Source of the DNA: Paenibacillus lignilyticus | GTDB taxonomy: Bacteria; Bacillota; Bacilli; Paenibacillales; Paenibacillaceae | DNA: 64,000 nt | Direction of reading: 5' to 3' | Assembly: GCF_017942085.1 (NCBI RefSeq) | Contig: NZ_JAGKSP010000001.1 | Span: 434,001 to 498,000 of the forward strand | Part shown: piece by piece, positions 40,021 to 47,978 of the stretch | How positions within the stretch are numbered: the stretch's first letter is position 1 | Layout: every line of letters begins with the position of its first letter | Made by a program: the position numbers and the translations under genes | The notes under the pieces: model-generated | What the model was told of the DNA's origin: nothing | The model's database searches: none | What the model saw: only the letters and a program-made list of their open reading frames with translations

Positions 40021-43000
40021 CTATCCTTCAGAAAAAGTCGCTTCCAACTGTTCATAAACGGCGACGCGGTTACGCGTCCTCTTCGCTTCATAGAGGCATT
40101 TGTCGGCGTAAGCGACCAACATCTCTTCGTCTTGCTCGATGGTCGGGATCAACGTCGCAGCTCCCAAACTGATCGTCAGATAACCGCTCACCGTCGACTT
40201 GCTGTGAGGGATGCGGTTATTCTCCACGCGTACCCTTACGAATTCCGCCAATTCAGCCGCCTCTTGTTTCGTTGTACTCGGAAGCACGATACCGAACTCT
40301 TCGCCGCCATAACGAGCGATGAAGGAATCCGGCATCAGCAGCGAATCCCGGATTTCTGAAGCTACCGTCTTGAGGCACATGTCGCCGCCTTGATGACCGT
40401 AAGTGTCATTGTAGCTTTTGAAGAAATCGATATCCAGCATAATGAGCGACAATGGCGCACGATCAACCCTATGCTTCTCCCACTCCGCACGCAGCTGCTC
40501 ATTGAAATATCTGCGATTGTACACGCCTGTCAATCCATCCAAGGAGGACAGCTTCTTCAGCTCGTCGTTAGCCCGTTGAAGCTTGGATTCCACGGCGATT
40601 CGGCTGGTAATATCCGATAACGAAACCAGCACGCTTGTAATCTGCCCGCGGCTGTCCATAACCGGCGCTGCGTTGCAGGATACGATGACTGTGGACTGGT
40701 CAGCCCGTTTATACACGAATTCGGAATTGGCTACCACTTGCCCCGTACGAAACACGTGTGCGACCGGATAGTCCTCCTTCGGCATCAGATTTTCGCCAAA
40801 ATCATACAGCACCCAAGCCTCATCCGCATAGGTCCGGCTGAGAATGGCTTCTTTATCCAGTCCGAAAATATCCTCTGCCATCTGGTTGGCCATCGTAATT
40901 TGTCCCGTATTGTCCACGACGACTATCGCATTCGGGACGGTTTCGATAATCGTGCTTAGACGCGATTCGCTGTCTTTGGCCGCTTGCTCGAGTTCCTTAC
41001 GCTGCGTCACATTCTGGAAGTAGATGGACAACCCATCCTTCGAAGGATAAATATGCACGCCATACCATGCTTGCATGAACGGAAGATATTCCTCCGTAAA
41101 GACCGGCAGCTGCTTCTCCATCGCTTCGTGATAAGAGCTGAATATGGCAGTACCGACGATCTTAGGGAAACTATCCCACAGCAGCCTGCCCATAATTTGC
41201 TCGCGATTCTTGCCAAGAATCCGCTCAGCTTCACGATTTACGTAAGTGAACGTCCAGTCATTATTCAGTGCCATAAAGGCATCCGTAATGCTTTCCAAAA
41301 TATTATTCAAACGGGTCTGTGTCACCTTGAACGCTTCTTCTGTTTGCTTCAACAGCGTAACTTCTCGGCTGACGGAAACGACACCTTTCACCTGACCGCC
41401 GTTATCCCGCAGCGGCGAATACGAGGTTTGATGGTAGGTAGAGCCGGTTGGCGAGCTGATCGACCAATCCAGCACGGTGTTTCTCTCGAGCAGTGCCTTC
41501 TGCTGGGCCTCTTCATGAAGCTTCGCGTTGTCTGCATTAAGCAGCTCATGGATGGTTTTGCCGGAATAGAACGCATGTGGATCGTGGATAATCGAATCCA
41601 TGGCTCTGCCGTACACGCCGGTGAGCTTCAAATCCGCATCAAAAGTGGATACCACCTCGTCCATCGACCCAACCAGCAGTCGGATCCGCTCTTCATTCTC
41701 GATCAGTGCCTGCTCAACCGAACGCTGCTCCGTTACATCAATGCCGATGCTAATTATCGAATCACGTTCGCCCTGCGAGCCTTTCAGAATCGTATTCGAC
41801 CAAGCAATCAGCCGAAGCTCTCCACTCCGTGTCCGCCAATGATTCTCATGGCGAGTCTTCCCGTTGTCATTTGCAAGGTTATTGAAATGCACCCGTACAG
41901 CCGGCTGTTCTTCCAGCGGAACGAGAAATTCAAAGATCGAAAGTCTATCCACATCTTCGAAAACATAGCCGGTAATCTGTTCGCAGCTTTGATTGAAACG
42001 AATGATATGACCATCCGGATCGATAACGACAACGAGAGAAGCAGCTGTCTCGATAATCGAAGAAACAAAGTTTCGTTCCGTCCTGAGAGCCCCGATCTGA
42101 TCCAATATCGTATCCGACATCGAGTTATACAATCTGCACAGCTGCCGAAATTCCAGCGTCGCGTTACGGAACACTTCCGGTTCGATGCGGTAATGGTAAC
42201 CGCCTTCTTTGATCTGTTTTACGCCCGTTAACAGATGGTTCAGCGGATCTGTGATCTTCCTTGCGGTTCTGAACATAATGAAGACCGATGCCGCCATCGC
42301 GAGTAATATGAACAGACTCGTATATTTGAGCTCCGTATACAGCGAGGCAAATACATCTGCCTTCGCCGCTTCACCGATGACAAGCCATCTGCCGTTATTC
42401 GCATATGTATACGCACCATAGACGGTTTCACCGCGGTAATTCGTATAAGCAGACTTGGACTTGCTGCTCGTCTTTGCCCTCTCTACAATGGCGGATTGAA
42501 TGGGCTTCGAATCGAATTCGCCTGTCCCCGCGCCTGCTCCCGTAATTAACATCCCTGCCGAATCGACAAGATAGGTTTGTCCACTCTTCCCATAGGTGAA
42601 TTGCTTCATTAAACCTTCAATTGTCGTCAGATCAACCGTTCCGGCGACAAGTCCGATAAATTGCCCTGTCGCATCTAGGACCGGAGCTGCGAACACGATG
42701 ATCCTCTTTCCATCCATTCGAGACACAATCACATCCGATATGGATTCTTCGCCTTGCCGGGCAGCAATAAAATAAGCCCGGTCCTGCACGTTCAACTCAC
42801 TTTCAGTTAAGGCGCTGAAGCCGTCTTTGTCGATCAAACTCAGCGCCTTAAAATCTGTATGTTTGCTTTGGGACAATTTCAGTATGGCTCCAATCTCATT
42901 TCTCTCCCACCTGGTTACTGTAGGCAGACTTGCGATCATGCTCATTTCCGACATCCGGTCGGACATCCATTTATCAATATACTGCTGCTGCAGTCTAATG

Positions 43001-43167
43001 GTTTGTTCCAGTTGATTATGAATATCGCGTTCTTGATGATCCATCTCGAAATAGGAGAAGATCGCCGTGCAGAATACGCCGACAAGGAGTACGAAGATGA
43101 CACCCAGCATACGGAGTCTGCTGTTTAGCATGTTGATATTAAATCGATTAGGAAGAAAGGCTTTCAT
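40021..43167 (-). CDS. Membrane sensor diguanylate cyclase (Cache-HAMP-PASx4-GGDEF)
   Basis: This 1048-residue c-di-GMP synthase has a membrane helix (about 20-40), an extracellular double-Cache sensor (about 45-275), a second helix (about 285-305) and a HAMP region (about 305-360). Four PAS domains follow (starting near IIETAASLVVVIDPDG, LVGSMDEVVSTFD, ILESITDAFMALNND and IIETVPNAIVVVDN). The GGDEF domain begins SSLDGLTGVYNRRYF and has the intact active site RYGGEEF. The RxxD inhibitory site, expected five residues before GGEEF, reads LMPD, so product inhibition is probably absent. GGGGGAG lies upstream of the ATG. No phosphodiesterase domain is present. Confidence 0.92.
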   Translation of the reverse strand: MKAFLPNRFNINMLNSRLRMLGVIFVLLVGVFCTAIFSYFEMDHQERDIHNQLEQTIRLQQQYIDKWMSDRMSEMSMIASLPTVTRWERNEIGAILKLSQSKHTDFKALSLIDKDGFSALTESELNVQDRAYFIAARQGEESISDVIVSRMDGKRIIVFAAPVLDATGQFIGLVAGTVDLTTIEGLMKQFTYGKSGQTYLVDSAGMLITGAGAGTGEFDSKPIQSAIVERAKTSSKSKSAYTNYRGETVYGAYTYANNGRWLVIGEAAKADVFASLYTELKYTSLFILLAMAASVFIMFRTARKITDPLNHLLTGVKQIKEGGYHYRIEPEVFRNATLEFRQLCRLYNSMSDTILDQIGALRTERNFVSSIIETAASLVVVIDPDGHIIRFNQSCEQITGYVFEDVDRLSIFEFLVPLEEQPAVRVHFNNLANDNGKTRHENHWRTRSGELRLIAWSNTILKGSQGERDSIISIGIDVTEQRSVEQALIENEERIRLLVGSMDEVVSTFDADLKLTGVYGRAMDSIIHDPHAFYSGKTIHELLNADNAKLHEEAQQKALLERNTVLDWSISSPTGSTYHQTSYSPLRDNGGQVKGVVSVSREVTLLKQTEEAFKVTQTRLNNILESITDAFMALNNDWTFTYVNREAERILGKNREQIMGRLLWDSFPKIVGTAIFSSYHEAMEKQLPVFTEEYLPFMQAWYGVHIYPSKDGLSIYFQNVTQRKELEQAAKDSESRLSTIIETVPNAIVVVDNTGQITMANQMAEDIFGLDKEAILSRTYADEAWVLYDFGENLMPKEDYPVAHVFRTGQVVANSEFVYKRADQSTVIVSCNAAPVMDSRGQITSVLVSLSDITSRIAVESKLQRANDELKKLSSLDGLTGVYNRRYFNEQLRAEWEKHRVDRAPLSLIMLDIDFFKSYNDTYGHQGGDMCLKTVASEIRDSLLMPDSFIARYGGEEFGIVLPSTTKQEAAELAEFVRVRVENNRIPHSKSTVSGYLTISLGAATLIPTIEQDEEMLVAYADKCLYEAKRTRNRVAVYEQLEATFSEG

Positions 43168-43299
43168 TGGCAGTCAACTCCCCCTGCTGTAAGTCGTAAA
43201 CATATTTATCCTTCTTTTAGCATTTATTCGACATTTTCGAGTCCAATCCTCTAATACGGATTTACATTTCTGTCGACTTATGTCGAGTGAATAGGCATC

Positions 43300-43324
43300 A
43301 AAAAAGCCCGCACAAAGCGCGGGC
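43300..43324 (-). terminator. Intrinsic terminator of the PLD/Excalibur gene
   Basis: Minus-strand stem GCCCGC/GCGGGC with a 7-base loop is followed by TTTTTT, ten bases past the stop. Confidence 0.85.
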
Positions 43325-43333
43325 CCCCACCTT

Positions 43334-44119
43334 CTATTTCTCGCAAGCAATGCCGTCACGATCTCCGTCAAGCTTCGTGCTGTAACCGGGATCCCCTTTG
43401 TGCAGCGGCGCTTTGCCGGCTTCCTTCACGGCAGCGCAGCTCCGATAAACAACGGCTTTGTCTGAGGCAGACTTTGCATCCTGTGCAGCATCGGAATTCT
43501 CTGCTTCATCCAGCGGCGAAGTCACTTCAAGCGCGTCCTCCGCGATGATCGGCGTTATCGCTTGGAACCCTCCCGTGTCTTCCCACATCTCTTGAAATTG
43601 CGCCGCGAAAGACTCCGCAACTTCGCTGTTTCGAAGCACCATCAATACCTCATCATTATCGGTGCTGGCTGATTTCGAATAATTGAACGAGCCGGTTGTC
43701 GCAATCGCGCCATCGGCAATCGTCATTTTCAAATGCATCAGCCCGCTGTGTTTGTTGATTTTCATCGGAATGCCTGCGCTGCCGAGCAGCTTGAGCGCTT
43801 CCTTCTGCGCTTTGCCGCCTGACTGCGTCTTATCGGTTATGATCCGAACGTTAACTCCGCGTTTCTTTGCTTTCTTGATCGCATCGACGATGTCCGGTTT
43901 CGTCAAGCTGTAGATCGCGATATCAAGCGAGGTTTCCGCGTCATTGATCACGCCTATCAGCAGTTGATCCGGCTGTCCGCCATCCTGCGTAAAAGCCCAT
44001 TCCGCTTCGATATCCTTCACGGTAGCGGGCTGGGAGGACGAGGAAGAGGCATAGATGACGCCCACTGCAGCACAAGCTGCCAGAATAATAACAGAAAGGA
44101 TATATTTCATGATTTTCAT
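43334..44119 (-). CDS. Secreted phospholipase-D-like/nuclease protein with Excalibur domain
   Basis: This 261-residue exported protein has a membrane anchor or signal (about 5-25), a PLD-family domain with a single HxK motif (MHLKMTIADGAIATTGSFN, the Nuc/BfiI type), and a C-terminal Excalibur calcium-binding motif (DGDRDGIACE). Single-HKD proteins of this type are dimeric nucleases, so a cell-surface nuclease is likely. A Ser/Ala/Asp-rich linker joins the two domains. AAGGAG precedes the ATG. Confidence 0.85.
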   Translation of the reverse strand: MKIMKYILSVIILAACAAVGVIYASSSSSQPATVKDIEAEWAFTQDGGQPDQLLIGVINDAETSLDIAIYSLTKPDIVDAIKKAKKRGVNVRIITDKTQSGGKAQKEALKLLGSAGIPMKINKHSGLMHLKMTIADGAIATTGSFNYSKSASTDNDEVLMVLRNSEVAESFAAQFQEMWEDTGGFQAITPIIAEDALEVTSPLDEAENSDAAQDAKSASDKAVVYRSCAAVKEAGKAPLHKGDPGYSTKLDGDRDGIACEK

Positions 44120-44233
44120 GCTGAAGAGACTCCTTCATTTACGCGTTTTATCCTAGTCTACCACGAAGCGGCAAAGATCAGCCAACGAACCGTTGCAGCT
44201 AATCCTACCTCATACAATGCTGACCCTTCTATT

Positions 44234-44264
44234 TGCATAAAAATCCCAGCCGATCTTCATACTA
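44234..44264 (+). promoter_or_regulatory. Sigma-G-like promoter of the second ger operon
   Basis: TGCATA (44234-44239), an 18-base spacer and CATACTA (44258-44264) fit the forespore sigma-G consensus. It lies 32 bases before the first ger gene, whose family is expressed in the forespore. Confidence 0.7.
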
Positions 44265-44295
44265 AAGCAAGGCCATTATAGGATACGAAGAAAGT

Positions 44296-45708
44296 GTGGA
44301 ATTTGTTGTGAAGGATGCTGGGAAGAAAACGGAACCGGAATTGCTTAGCCGTACGCTTCAAGCGCTCGATCATTGTGCGGACCTCGTGCATCAGAAGTTT
44401 CCCCTTCATGCCATAGATCTGATTTATTTCGCTCATCTCACGGGAAAAGAACAACTGCGCAAAGATGTGCTGGAACCGTTCGGAGCAGTTGACAACCACG
44501 AGGCTGGAATCAAAGAGAAGCTTACGCAAAGCCAATATGTCCAAGCCGCTACTTCGGAGCAGGTAACGCAAGGCATACTTGGCGGACAAGTTGCCATTTA
44601 CTACGGCGGTCAAGCTTTTCTGTACGACTCGTATTCGCCGGATGCCCGCTCCATCACGTCATCGGATACCGAAACCGTCATCAGCGGACCGCAGGATTCG
44701 TTCACGGAATCGCTAAGCACAAATTTATCCCTCATCCGCAGACGACTACAAGACGCGCGGTTAAAATCGCTCTCCTTCAAGCTCGGCAGTAAATCAGGCT
44801 CTACGATGTCGCTGCTCTATCTCGAAGGCGAAGCCGACCCTGACGATGTGCAGCTGATGTGCGAGAAACTGCGTGGCATTCACACGGATACCGTACTGGA
44901 TACGAACACGCTCACGCAATATTTGGATCCCAGAAGTTTCACGGTTTTCCCGCAGTTTCTAACAACCGTACGTCCGGACGTAGCTGTAAGTAAGCTTGCT
45001 AAAGGCAAATTAGTCGGCCTGCTGGACGGAAGCCAGGTCGCATTCAGCGCACCGGCTACCTTCTATGAATTTTTCTCCTCAACGGACGATTACTATATGT
45101 CTTGGCTTGTCTCTTCCGCTATACGGCTTCTGCGGTATATCGCATTGTTTATTACGCTGGGCTTTACGGCGTTCTACGTTACTGTTGTCACCTATCACTA
45201 CGAGATGATTCCGCCTTCGCTGCTAAATAACTTGATGGAGTCTCGTAACAAGGTTCCGTTTACGCCTTTAATGGAAGCCATTATTATGGAATTCACCATC
45301 GAGCTGCTGCGAGAAGCAGGAGCCCGACTGCCAACCAAGGTCGGGACAACCATCGGCACCGTCGGAGGAATCGTCATTGGCCAAGCTGCCGTACAAGCCG
45401 GGATAACAAGCAATATTCTCATTATTTCCGTTTCGATTTCCGCAATTGCCTCCTTCGTCATTCCGAGCTATTCCATGAGCTCGGCGATTCGGCTGTTTCG
45501 GTTTGGCATCATCATACTGGCCGGTTTGCTTGGCAACTTCGGATTCGTTATCGGGCTCGCATTGTTCGTCATCCAGCTGTCCGGTAAAAATGCCTTCGGC
45601 GGTGCAGGTGCGTACATGTCCCCCGGCAATTGGCTCGATATGATCGTACGCGCGCCGGTACAATGGATAGATAAAGCCAGAAAGCACGCCAAATCGCCCT
45701 TACGCTAG
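44296..45708 (+). CDS. gerA: GerA family spore germination protein (second operon, A subunit)
   Basis: This 470-residue GerA-family protein has a hydrophilic N-terminal domain (about 1-265; FTESLSTNLSLIRRRLQDARLK, RPDVAVSKLAKGKLVGLLDGSQ) and four to five membrane helices with MEAIIMEFTIELLREAGARLP and IGTVGGIVIGQAAVQAGI. It differs clearly from the 17-18.6 kb GerA, so two distinct receptors are encoded. The start is a GTG at 44296 with a poor binding site (GAAGAAAG); another GTG four codons later is possible. It is the first gene of an A-B-C operon. Confidence 0.9.
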   Translation: MEFVVKDAGKKTEPELLSRTLQALDHCADLVHQKFPLHAIDLIYFAHLTGKEQLRKDVLEPFGAVDNHEAGIKEKLTQSQYVQAATSEQVTQGILGGQVAIYYGGQAFLYDSYSPDARSITSSDTETVISGPQDSFTESLSTNLSLIRRRLQDARLKSLSFKLGSKSGSTMSLLYLEGEADPDDVQLMCEKLRGIHTDTVLDTNTLTQYLDPRSFTVFPQFLTTVRPDVAVSKLAKGKLVGLLDGSQVAFSAPATFYEFFSSTDDYYMSWLVSSAIRLLRYIALFITLGFTAFYVTVVTYHYEMIPPSLLNNLMESRNKVPFTPLMEAIIMEFTIELLREAGARLPTKVGTTIGTVGGIVIGQAAVQAGITSNILIISVSISAIASFVIPSYSMSSAIRLFRFGIIILAGLLGNFGFVIGLALFVIQLSGKNAFGGAGAYMSPGNWLDMIVRAPVQWIDKARKHAKSPLR

Positions 45709-45717
45709 GAGTTCCTC

Positions 45718-46812
45718 ATGAATGCGAAACTAACCTTTTCACAAGTCATTATCCTGGCCATTACGTTGCAGTACGGCATTATTTCGTTCGAAATGCCGCG
45801 CTATCTGGCTGAAGAATTTGGCTATAACGGGTGGCTTTCCCTGTTCGGATTCGGCGCGTTGGCATCGATTAATTTATGGCTGATCGCTTTAGTCTACCGT
45901 TTCGGCAAGGGGGTCAGTATATACAAGATCGCAAGACGCGTACTGCCTTCCGGTGTTGTGGTTCCTCTCTGCTCTTTGCTTATTCTGCTATGGACCGTGT
46001 TAGGGGTCCTGATTAGCAAACAATATTTACTAATCTTGCGCTCCACGTCGTTTCCGACAATTAACCCTCTCTACTTATATATCCTGCTCGGAGCTCTGGT
46101 TCTATTGATGTTGAGCAAAGACATCATTGGTATAGCTACGGCTACCGTGATTTTCTTTGTTTGTGTGTTTTGGCTGCTAATCCTGGTACCGGCAACGTTA
46201 AGCAATCATTTCAACTTTGCCCGCTTCACACCTTATTTGTTCAAAGATGCCGGGTTTACTTTACGGGGTATGCTCAACATCTATTTTGCATTCCTAGGCT
46301 ATGAATTGTGTCTGCTGCTATTTCCCTATTCAGGCAAAAAGACTCGCTTAATGCAAGGTTTTCAAATTTCAAACCTCATTGTGACGCTTGTTTATTGTTT
46401 TATTGCGTTCCTTACCTTCAGCTTCTATAGCTTCGAACAGTTGAAGCAGCTGGCCTATCCTTCTTTAAATACATTATCGTTTATCCGCTTCCCGTTCGTG
46501 CAGCGGGTGGATGATTTCATCTTCAATCTCTTTCTGCTGCGGGCACTTATTATTACGACCATGTATCTTTGGGCGGCACTTGAATTGGTCAAAAATATGG
46601 TGGCAACCGCAAAGAATCGGCTGATTCCTTATGTGGCTGTGTCACTACTCGCAGCGATTATCGCGATGTGGGATCGCGGCGATTTGCAGAAAACCGAACG
46701 CTTGCTTCACTATATTGGAATTACAGAAATCGGAGTCGCGTTTCTACTGCCGGCATTGCTGCTTATTCTCATTTATATCCATCACCGGAAGGAGCGGCCG
46801 AAACATGTATAG
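45718..46812 (+). CDS. gerB: GerAB/ArcD/ProY family germination permease (second operon, B subunit)
   Basis: This 364-residue protein has about ten membrane helices in GerB-family order (MNAKLTFSQVIILAITLQYG at the start, PTINPLYLYILLGALVLLMLSKDI in the middle). The ATG at 45718 follows TAGGAG directly after the A-subunit stop. It is the second gene of the operon and its last eight bases overlap the gerC start. Confidence 0.9.
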   Translation: MNAKLTFSQVIILAITLQYGIISFEMPRYLAEEFGYNGWLSLFGFGALASINLWLIALVYRFGKGVSIYKIARRVLPSGVVVPLCSLLILLWTVLGVLISKQYLLILRSTSFPTINPLYLYILLGALVLLMLSKDIIGIATATVIFFVCVFWLLILVPATLSNHFNFARFTPYLFKDAGFTLRGMLNIYFAFLGYELCLLLFPYSGKKTRLMQGFQISNLIVTLVYCFIAFLTFSFYSFEQLKQLAYPSLNTLSFIRFPFVQRVDDFIFNLFLLRALIITTMYLWAALELVKNMVATAKNRLIPYVAVSLLAAIIAMWDRGDLQKTERLLHYIGITEIGVAFLLPALLLILIYIHHRKERPKHV

Positions 46813-47923
46813 ACGAGGATTTATACTGCTTCTGCTCCTCCTGCTGTCAGGATGCATCAGGGAACAGAAGCTAGAGGACTTGGGAATGGTAAACAGCGCT
46901 GCCGTCGATGCAGCGAAACAAGAGGATGGCACTGCGAAAGGCAATAAGATCACGGTCGCCGTCGCAATCCCCCGAATTGGCCCCGGTGGTCAGACACAAG
47001 TGACGAATTTGCAGACGGAATCGGAGTCTACGAAGGAAGCACGCCGTAAGCTTTCACTGAAAACGAGCCAAATTCTCGTCTCCGGTCAGCTGCAGAATTT
47101 GATATTCGGCAATGAACTTGCAAAAAAAGGAATATGGAAATACTTGGACTCCTATCGCCGCGACTATTCGGTTGGCGAGAAAATCCGCATCATCATCGCT
47201 AATGGGAGCGCCGTTTCATTGCTCACCCATCCATACCCCGGTATCCCTTCCATTAGCGATCATATCAGCGCTCTCGTCGAGCAGGAAGGGAAAATAAACG
47301 AAGTTCCCGCCGGAGACCTCTACGAATTTGTACGCGACTATTACGATGACGGCATCGATCCGATTCTACCGCTGATCGCGCAAGAGAAGGACTACGTGCA
47401 AATTGACGGCATTGCACTGTTTAGGGATGACAGCTACAAGGGAAAGCTGGGATCCGATGAGGCTGTCCAGTTCTTATTGATGCTGAAGAACATGAAGAAC
47501 GGCGAGATGCTTCTTAAATTTCGCAATAGCGTTACGGGCTTGCAGGAAAGAGCCATGCTCTCCCAATTGATTACGAAACGCTCGATTTCCGTTCATAAGG
47601 TCGGCTCCTCGCACGAGGTTACGTTAAACGTCCGCGTCAGCGGCATTATCCTCGAATATGACGGTAAACGGCACTTGGAGAAGGATACCCCCTTCACCCA
47701 GCTGGAGCAAGATACGTCGATGGCATTGCGTGAAGAATTACAGCTCATCGTTAACCGGCTGCAATCGCTTGGCACCGACAGTTTAGGTTTCGGCATCGCC
47801 GTGCGAAACAGCATGCCATACGAAGCTTGGAAACGTCTCGGTTGGAAAACCGTCTATCCTACAGTTCCCGTCAAAGTTAACGTCGTCATCAACGTCCGAG
47901 ATGCGGGGATGATTGAATCCTAA
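46805..47923 (+). CDS. gerC: Ger(x)C family spore germination lipoprotein (second operon)
   Basis: This 372-residue protein has a signal peptide and lipobox (LLLLLLLSGCIRE). The family middle (VHKVGSSHEVTLNVRV) and C-terminus (LREELQLIVNRLQSLGTDSLGFG) are visible. The ATG at 46805 overlaps the end of gerB by eight bases, so translation is probably coupled. It completes an A-B-C receptor operon ending at a hairpin. Confidence 0.9.
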   Translation: MYRRGFILLLLLLLSGCIREQKLEDLGMVNSAAVDAAKQEDGTAKGNKITVAVAIPRIGPGGQTQVTNLQTESESTKEARRKLSLKTSQILVSGQLQNLIFGNELAKKGIWKYLDSYRRDYSVGEKIRIIIANGSAVSLLTHPYPGIPSISDHISALVEQEGKINEVPAGDLYEFVRDYYDDGIDPILPLIAQEKDYVQIDGIALFRDDSYKGKLGSDEAVQFLLMLKNMKNGEMLLKFRNSVTGLQERAMLSQLITKRSISVHKVGSSHEVTLNVRVSGIILEYDGKRHLEKDTPFTQLEQDTSMALREELQLIVNRLQSLGTDSLGFGIAVRNSMPYEAWKRLGWKTVYPTVPVKVNVVINVRDAGMIES

Positions 47924-47932
47924 GAGACAGCA

Positions 47933-47961
47933 AACAAGGATGGCCCAGGGCCATCCTTGTT
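47933..47961. terminator. Hairpin between convergent gerC and GH2 genes
   Basis: A 13-bp stem, AACAAGGATGGCC with GGCCATCCTTGTT, has a 3-base loop. It lies between two converging genes, with T-rich sequence on the plus side. Confidence 0.8.
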
Positions 47962-47978
47962 CATTTCGCTTACATTAG

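Noticed and set aside
40984..42231. 415-codon plus-strand reading frame opposite the diguanylate cyclase
   Set aside because: Antisense to well-defined PAS domains; composition is a shadow of the coding strand with no recognisable domain.
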